A stretch of 7,889 bases of DNA from contig JACQUH010000237.1 of assembly GCA_016210375.1 (NCBI GenBank), positions 1-7,889 on the forward strand, given 5' to 3'. Both the position numbers and the translations under genes were made by a program. The notes under the pieces were generated by a model that did not search any database, was not told where the DNA came from, and saw only the letters and a program-made list of their open reading frames with translations. Positions within the stretch are counted from its first letter, which is position 1, and every line of letters starts with the position of its first letter. The stretch is from Chloroflexota bacterium. Lineage in GTDB: Bacteria; Chloroflexota; Dehalococcoidia; Lucifugimonadales; JACPCL1. Shown here piece by piece: positions 5,480 through 7,889 of the stretch.

Positions 5480-5575
5480 GTCATCAGGCCCAGGGTTCAG
5501 CTTGCTTCGGGATGCTGGACCGCCCGGTGAACGCGGCGGCATCATGCCCCAGCCTGATGGTCATAAACTGAATAA
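5480..5575 (-). repeat. Dispersed intergenic repeat, copy C
   Basis: Read on the minus strand this gives ATGACCATCAGGCTGGGG and then CATGATGCC. It shares 17 of 17 bases (5538-5554) with copy D (2240-2256), followed by a TTCA..GGGCGG string like that in D. CATCAGGCC at 5482-5490 is inverted relative to GCCTGATG at 5552-5559, so a larger imperfect hairpin spans the copy. Further right, the complement of 5640-5657 reads TAAGGGAGTTAGGTCGGC, a variant of the GGGGGTTAGGTCA motif of copies A and D. Confidence 0.65.
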
Positions 5576-5660
5576 CTTGGCAGAGAGCAGGCAGGTTGCA
5601 GTTCCTCTCTCCCCAAGGGGGACAGGTCAGGGGTGGGGGCCGACCTAACTCCCTTAATCC

Positions 5661-5745
5661 CTCCTTCGTCCTTCCAAAGACGGACTCAAGGACAAGCTCT
5701 TCCCGCACGGAAAGGGGAATGCTCTCCCTCTATGCGGAGAGGGAG
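5661..5745 (+). repeat. Repeat module shared with copy G, plus CTCCCTCT hairpin
   Basis: CTCCTTCGTCC (5661-5671) and CGGACTCAAGGACAAGCTC (5681-5699) match 1785-1795 and 1806-1824 with a one-base spacing difference. The following CTCCCTCT (5724-5731) and AGAGGGAG (5738-5745) form an 8-bp perfect hairpin. From 5746 to 5826 no gene or further repeat is recognised. Confidence 0.6.
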
Positions 5746-5826
5746 ACACAGAGGGAGAGGTCAAAGACAGCACGTCTTGCGCCAATAGCTTTCTGTACCT
5801 AACGATACATGTGAATCGCCACACTA

Positions 5827-5880
5827 GTTGATGACCATAAGGGCCGACATCAACTGCTCCCTTCAGGGTGCGGTGGCGTC
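5827..5880 (+). repeat. Dispersed intergenic repeat, copy E (partial)
   Basis: GATGACCATAAGGG (from 5830) and CCCTTCAGGGTGCGG (5859-5873) correspond to the TCAATGACCA..AGG and CCC-TTCA-GGG-GCGG parts of copy D. GTTGATG (5827-5833) is inverted relative to CATCAAC (5848-5854), and GC-CCC-TTCA-GGG-GC forms a second small stem. The TTTTGAGATAGT end module is missing. The copy ends about 35 bases before the thi promoter. Confidence 0.55.
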
Positions 5881-5914
5881 AACCCCAAGCAGATGGAACC
5901 CAACCAGGGGTGCT

Positions 5915-5943
5915 TTGACAGCCGACCCCGCGGGTGCTACTCT
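5915..5943 (+). promoter_or_regulatory. Promoter of the thiG-thiE-thiS operon
   Basis: A consensus -35 TTGACA (5915-5920), an ideal 17-base spacer and a -10 TACTCT (5938-5943) preceded by TGC (extended -10). The predicted start near 5950 falls about 20-25 bases before the conserved part of the TPP riboswitch, which is the right spacing for a riboswitch leader. Confidence 0.75.
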
Positions 5944-5966
5944 ACATATCACAAGCAGCAACGCTC

Positions 5967-6060
5967 TTGCCACGGGAGCTTGGATAGGCCAGGCTGAGAG
6001 GCCCCGGCGCTTCGGGGCGACCGACAAGACCTGATCTGGGTAATGCCAGCGCAGGGAGGG
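5967..6060 (+). ncRNA. TPP riboswitch (THI element)
   Basis: The leader carries the diagnostic thiamin pyrophosphate aptamer strings: CTGAGA (5994-5999), a GCCCCG/CGGGGC side stem (6001-6018), ACC-spacer, and the block 6029-6057, which reads ACCTGATCTGG then GTAATGCCAGCGCAGGGA. That block differs from the usual consensus at only two positions (G6040, C6052). The 5' GGGAGC (5974-5979) occupies the place of the common GGGGTGC. The closing P1 stem is not obvious; TTGC (5967-5970) with GCAA (6064-6067) is a candidate, so the 5' edge is approximate. It senses TPP and, with the terminator that follows, should switch off thiG-thiE-thiS when TPP is plentiful. Confidence 0.95.
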
Positions 6061-6075
6061 TCAGCAACGATGTTT

Positions 6076-6113
6076 CACGCCGCCAGGGCTTCCCTAGGCG
6101 GCGTGTTTCGTTT
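6076..6113 (+). terminator. Attenuator terminator of the TPP riboswitch
   Basis: CACGCCGCC (6076-6084) pairs perfectly with GGCGGCGTG (6097-6105). An inner AGGG/CCCT stem (6085-6088, 6092-6095) caps it, and TTTCGTTT follows. The 3' end of the aptamer, AGGGAGG (6053-6059), can instead pair with CTTCCCT (6089-6095), giving seven base pairs that would break the terminator's top. This is a plausible antiterminator when TPP is absent. The thiG ribosome binding site begins two bases after the T-tract. Confidence 0.85.
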
Positions 6114-6126
6114 ATGGAGGCTCCGG

Positions 6127-6903
6127 ATGAACGATGATCTGGTCATTGCAGGCAAGACCTTCCATTCGCGCCTGATGGTGGGCACCGGGCGGCACCGCTC
6201 CAACGAAGACTTGGTGGCCTCCGTTGAGGCCTCCGGGACCGAGATCGTCACCGTCGCCATCCGGCGTCTGGACCTGGACGATCCCAACAAGAAGACCATC
6301 CTGGACTTCCTTGACTGGACGCGCTATACCATCCTGCCCAACACCGCTGGCTCCCGGACCCCCGAGGAGGCCCTGACCACCGCCCGCCTTGCCAGGGCGA
6401 TGGGCCTCTCCAACTGGATCAAGCTGGAGGTCATCCCCGAGCCAAAGTACCTCCTGCCTGACCCCATCGGCACCCTGCGGGCTGCAGAGACCCTGGTAAA
6501 GGAGGGCTTCGTGGTGCTGCCCTACATCCACGCCGACCCTGTCCTGGCCCGGCAACTGGAGGAGATCGGCTGCGCCACCGTCATGCCCCTGGGCTCCGCC
6601 ATCGGCTCCGGCCAGGGCATCCACACCAAGGAGGAGATACAGATCATCATTGAGCAGGCCCACGTCCCCGTCGTCGTGGACGCCGGCCTGGCCGTCCCCT
6701 CCGATGCCTCCACCGCCATGGAGATGGGGGCAGACGCTGTGCTGGTGAACACCGCCATCGCCCAGGCCAGGGACCCCGTGGCCATGGCCCAGGCCTTCAA
6801 GCTGGGGGTGCAGGCGGGCCGCCTGGCCTACCGGGCGGGGCGCATCCCTATCAAGCAGTATGCCGTGCCCAGCAGCCCTGTGGAGGGCGTGGTACGCGTA
6901 TGA
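6127..6903 (+). CDS. thiG: Thiazole synthase ThiG
   Basis: A 258-residue (beta/alpha)8-barrel enzyme that condenses 1-deoxy-D-xylulose 5-phosphate, dehydroglycine and the ThiS thiocarboxylate into the thiazole phosphate of thiamin. Seen motifs are FHSRLMVGTG (12-21), VTVAIRR (41-47), LPNTAG (70-75), WIKLEVI (97-103) with K99 as the Schiff-base lysine, LPY..ADP, MPLGSAIGSGQGI, DAGLAVPSDA and GADAVLVNTAIA. The start is the ATG at 6127, six bases after GGAGG (6116-6120). An upstream in-frame ATG at 6043 lies inside the riboswitch and is rejected. The stop overlaps the thiE start (ATGA), so the two are probably translationally coupled. Expression should be controlled by the TPP riboswitch and attenuator in front. 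Confidence 0.97.
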   Translation: MNDDLVIAGKTFHSRLMVGTGRHRSNEDLVASVEASGTEIVTVAIRRLDLDDPNKKTILDFLDWTRYTILPNTAGSRTPEEALTTARLARAMGLSNWIKLEVIPEPKYLLPDPIGTLRAAETLVKEGFVVLPYIHADPVLARQLEEIGCATVMPLGSAIGSGQGIHTKEEIQIIIEQAHVPVVVDAGLAVPSDASTAMEMGADAVLVNTAIAQARDPVAMAQAFKLGVQAGRLAYRAGRIPIKQYAVPSSPVEGVVRV

Positions 6904-7577
6904 AGGCCCGTAGTCGCCCTTCCCTGCCATTCCCGACCCTCTGCCTGGTGACCGACCGCAGCTACTGCGACCTGGAAGCCCTGGTGGAGAGGGTAGCCGC
7001 CGCCGTAGATGGCGGTGTCAACATGGTGCAGCTTCGGGAGAAGGACCTGCCCGGGGGCCATCTCCTCACGCTGGCCGAGAGGCTGCGGGAGATCACCCAG
7101 GGCAAGGCGCTTTTTCTGGTCAATGACCGGGTGGATGTAGCCCTGTCCTCGGAGGCCGATGGCGTACAGCTTGGCGAGGAGGCGATGCCCGTGCCCGCAG
7201 CCCGCTGGCTGGTGGGCCCCCGGCTGCTCCTGGGACGCTCCGTACACTCGGTCGCGGGGGCCAGGGCCGCGCAGGAGGCCGGCGCAGACTTCCTCGTGGT
7301 AGGAACTGTCTTCCCGTCCGGCTCCCACCCCAGCGCGCCGCCCGCTGGCCCTGGCCTTCTGGCCCAAGTGCGCCAGAGTGTGAGCATCCCCCTCCTGGCC
7401 ATCGGCGGCCTGGAGGAGGGCAACGTGGGGCAGGTGATGGCCATGGGCGTCCATGGCGTCGCCGTCATCAGCGCTATCCTCGGCCAGCCCGACTCCCGGC
7501 GCGCTGCCCACGACCTGTACCGGGTCATGGCTGCTGCCACGGCCTCCGGAGTGCTATCATCAGAAGTGGAGCGATGA
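6900..7577 (+). CDS. thiE: Thiamin phosphate synthase ThiE (TenI-like possibility)
   Basis: A 225-residue TIM-barrel protein of the ThiE/TenI family. ThiE joins the pyrimidine diphosphate to thiazole phosphate to make thiamin phosphate; TenI is a thiazole tautomerase. Seen are LCLVTDR (14-20), VQLREKDL (43-50), LVNDRVDVAL (73-82), DGVQLGEE (87-94), GRSVHS (112-117), GADFLVVGTVFPSGSHP (128-144) and AIGG (167-170). Arg46, Lys48, Asn75, Asp76, Asp87 and Ser114 match ThiE ligand positions. The loop normally written PTxTK reads PSGSH (139-143), with Ser, Ser, His for Thr, Thr, Lys, and GRSVHS recalls TenI. ThiE remains the better call because of the intact VQLREK and NDR motifs and the operon. The start overlaps the thiG stop and the stop overlaps the thiS start, each by ATGA. 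Confidence 0.85.
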   Translation: MKARSRPSLPFPTLCLVTDRSYCDLEALVERVAAAVDGGVNMVQLREKDLPGGHLLTLAERLREITQGKALFLVNDRVDVALSSEADGVQLGEEAMPVPAARWLVGPRLLLGRSVHSVAGARAAQEAGADFLVVGTVFPSGSHPSAPPAGPGLLAQVRQSVSIPLLAIGGLEEGNVGQVMAMGVHGVAVISAILGQPDSRRAAHDLYRVMAAATASGVLSSEVER

Positions 7578-7777
7578 TAAAGCTGACGGTCAATGGTAAA
7601 CCCCGGGAGTTGGAGCGTCCCACTCCACTACTGCAGTTCCTGCAAGACCACGGCATAGACTCCAGGTTTGTTGCCGTCGCCTACAATGGCACGGTCTTAC
7701 AGAAGGAGGAGTTCGCCGCCACCACCCTGGACCAGGGCAACGTGGTGGAGATTGTCCGGCCTGTGGGCGGAGGATAG
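7574..7777 (+). CDS. thiS: Sulfur carrier protein ThiS
   Basis: A 67-residue ubiquitin-fold (beta-grasp) protein. Its terminal glycine is adenylated and converted to a thiocarboxylate that donates sulfur to ThiG. The start MIKLTVNGKPRE, the central FVAVAYNGTVLQKEEF (32-47 region), the GNVVEIVRPVGGG ending and the exact double-glycine terminus are all typical. It overlaps thiE by four bases. GGAG (7568-7571) is only two bases from the ATG, so translation probably depends on coupling. A GTGCTATCAT string at 7551-7560 could be a weak internal promoter. The activating enzyme ThiF and the dehydroglycine-forming enzyme (ThiO or ThiH) are not in the window. Placement after thiE is less common than thiS directly before thiG. 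Confidence 0.95.
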   Translation: MIKLTVNGKPRELERPTPLLQFLQDHGIDSRFVAVAYNGTVLQKEEFAATTLDQGNVVEIVRPVGGG

Positions 7778-7788
7778 CTCTGCATCCT

Positions 7789-7814
7789 GGAATCATCTCA
7801 AGATGGTTTTCTTT
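7789..7814 (+). terminator. Possible weak terminator after thiS
   Basis: AATCATC (7791-7797) pairs with GATGGTT (7802-7808), including one wobble, around a TCAA loop, and the run continues as TTTTCTTT (7807-7814). The stem is short and AT-rich, and some of the T-run is used in pairing, so it is only a candidate for the end of the thi operon. Confidence 0.4.
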
Positions 7815-7860
7815 ACCCTCGCCTGAAGGGCGTCTACCAGGCCCTTGTGCTGCTGTGGTT

Positions 7861-7889
7861 CTGACCTCTCCCCCTGTAGTCCCCCTCTC
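7861..7889 (+). repeat. Start of another dispersed repeat copy (F), cut by the window edge
   Basis: GACCTCTCCCCCTGTAGTCC then CCCTCTC resembles 41-63 of copy A (AACCTCTACCCCTGTGGTCC then CCC) and the complement of 2180-2202. It has the same orientation as copy A. The rest of the copy would lie beyond the window. Confidence 0.55.

Noticed and set aside
6112..6930. 272-codon minus-strand open frame opposite thiG
   Set aside because: A shadow of the thiG codon pattern, rich in Gly and His. The plus strand encodes an unmistakable ThiG.

Overview
The window is about 7.9 kb of GC-rich bacterial chromosome with seven housekeeping or biosynthetic genes. The gene set and layout suggest Chloroflexota, perhaps a Dehalococcoidia-like lineage. 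This rests on rsmH being followed directly by ftsZ with none of the usual peptidoglycan genes between them, and on the general look of the proteins. It is an inference, not a database result.

Left part (1-1680), minus strand: a copy of a dispersed intergenic repeat (19-241) is followed by trmD (tRNA m1G37 methyltransferase) and, upstream of it, a mogA/moaB-type molybdenum cofactor gene. The mogA/moaB gene appears to have a nearly leaderless extended -10 promoter. Middle part (1681-2758): about 1.08 kb without a believable gene. It is packed with repeat modules and very strong hairpins and ends in a TTGACA/TATTAT promoter for rsmH. Then, on the plus strand, come rsmH (16S rRNA C1402 N4-methyltransferase), a 442-base gene-free leader with an internal duplication, and ftsZ with a perfect Shine-Dalgarno and a GTG start. 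A strong intrinsic terminator closes this unit at about 5414.

Right part (5415-7889): more repeat modules lie between 5480 and 5880. A promoter follows (TTGACA, 17-base spacer, extended -10), then a TPP riboswitch with its own attenuator terminator, and a tightly overlapping thiG-thiE-thiS operon making the thiazole half of thiamin and joining it to the pyrimidine half. A weak terminator follows thiS, and another repeat copy begins at the right edge.

The most unusual feature is the repeat family. Modules recur in both orientations in the long intergenic gaps at the borders of transcription units (before trmD's 3' end, between mogA and rsmH, between ftsZ and thiG, after thiS). In three copies a conserved 5' flank (GGAGAGGG..GAYGTT) is followed by a long hairpin, and the hairpin sequence differs between copies while the arms stay complementary in two of the three. 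Other points worth checking are a Glu-to-Gly change in the TrmD active-site motif, a ThiE with Ser/Ser/His where Thr/Thr/Lys is usual, and an explicit antiterminator pairing in the TPP riboswitch.
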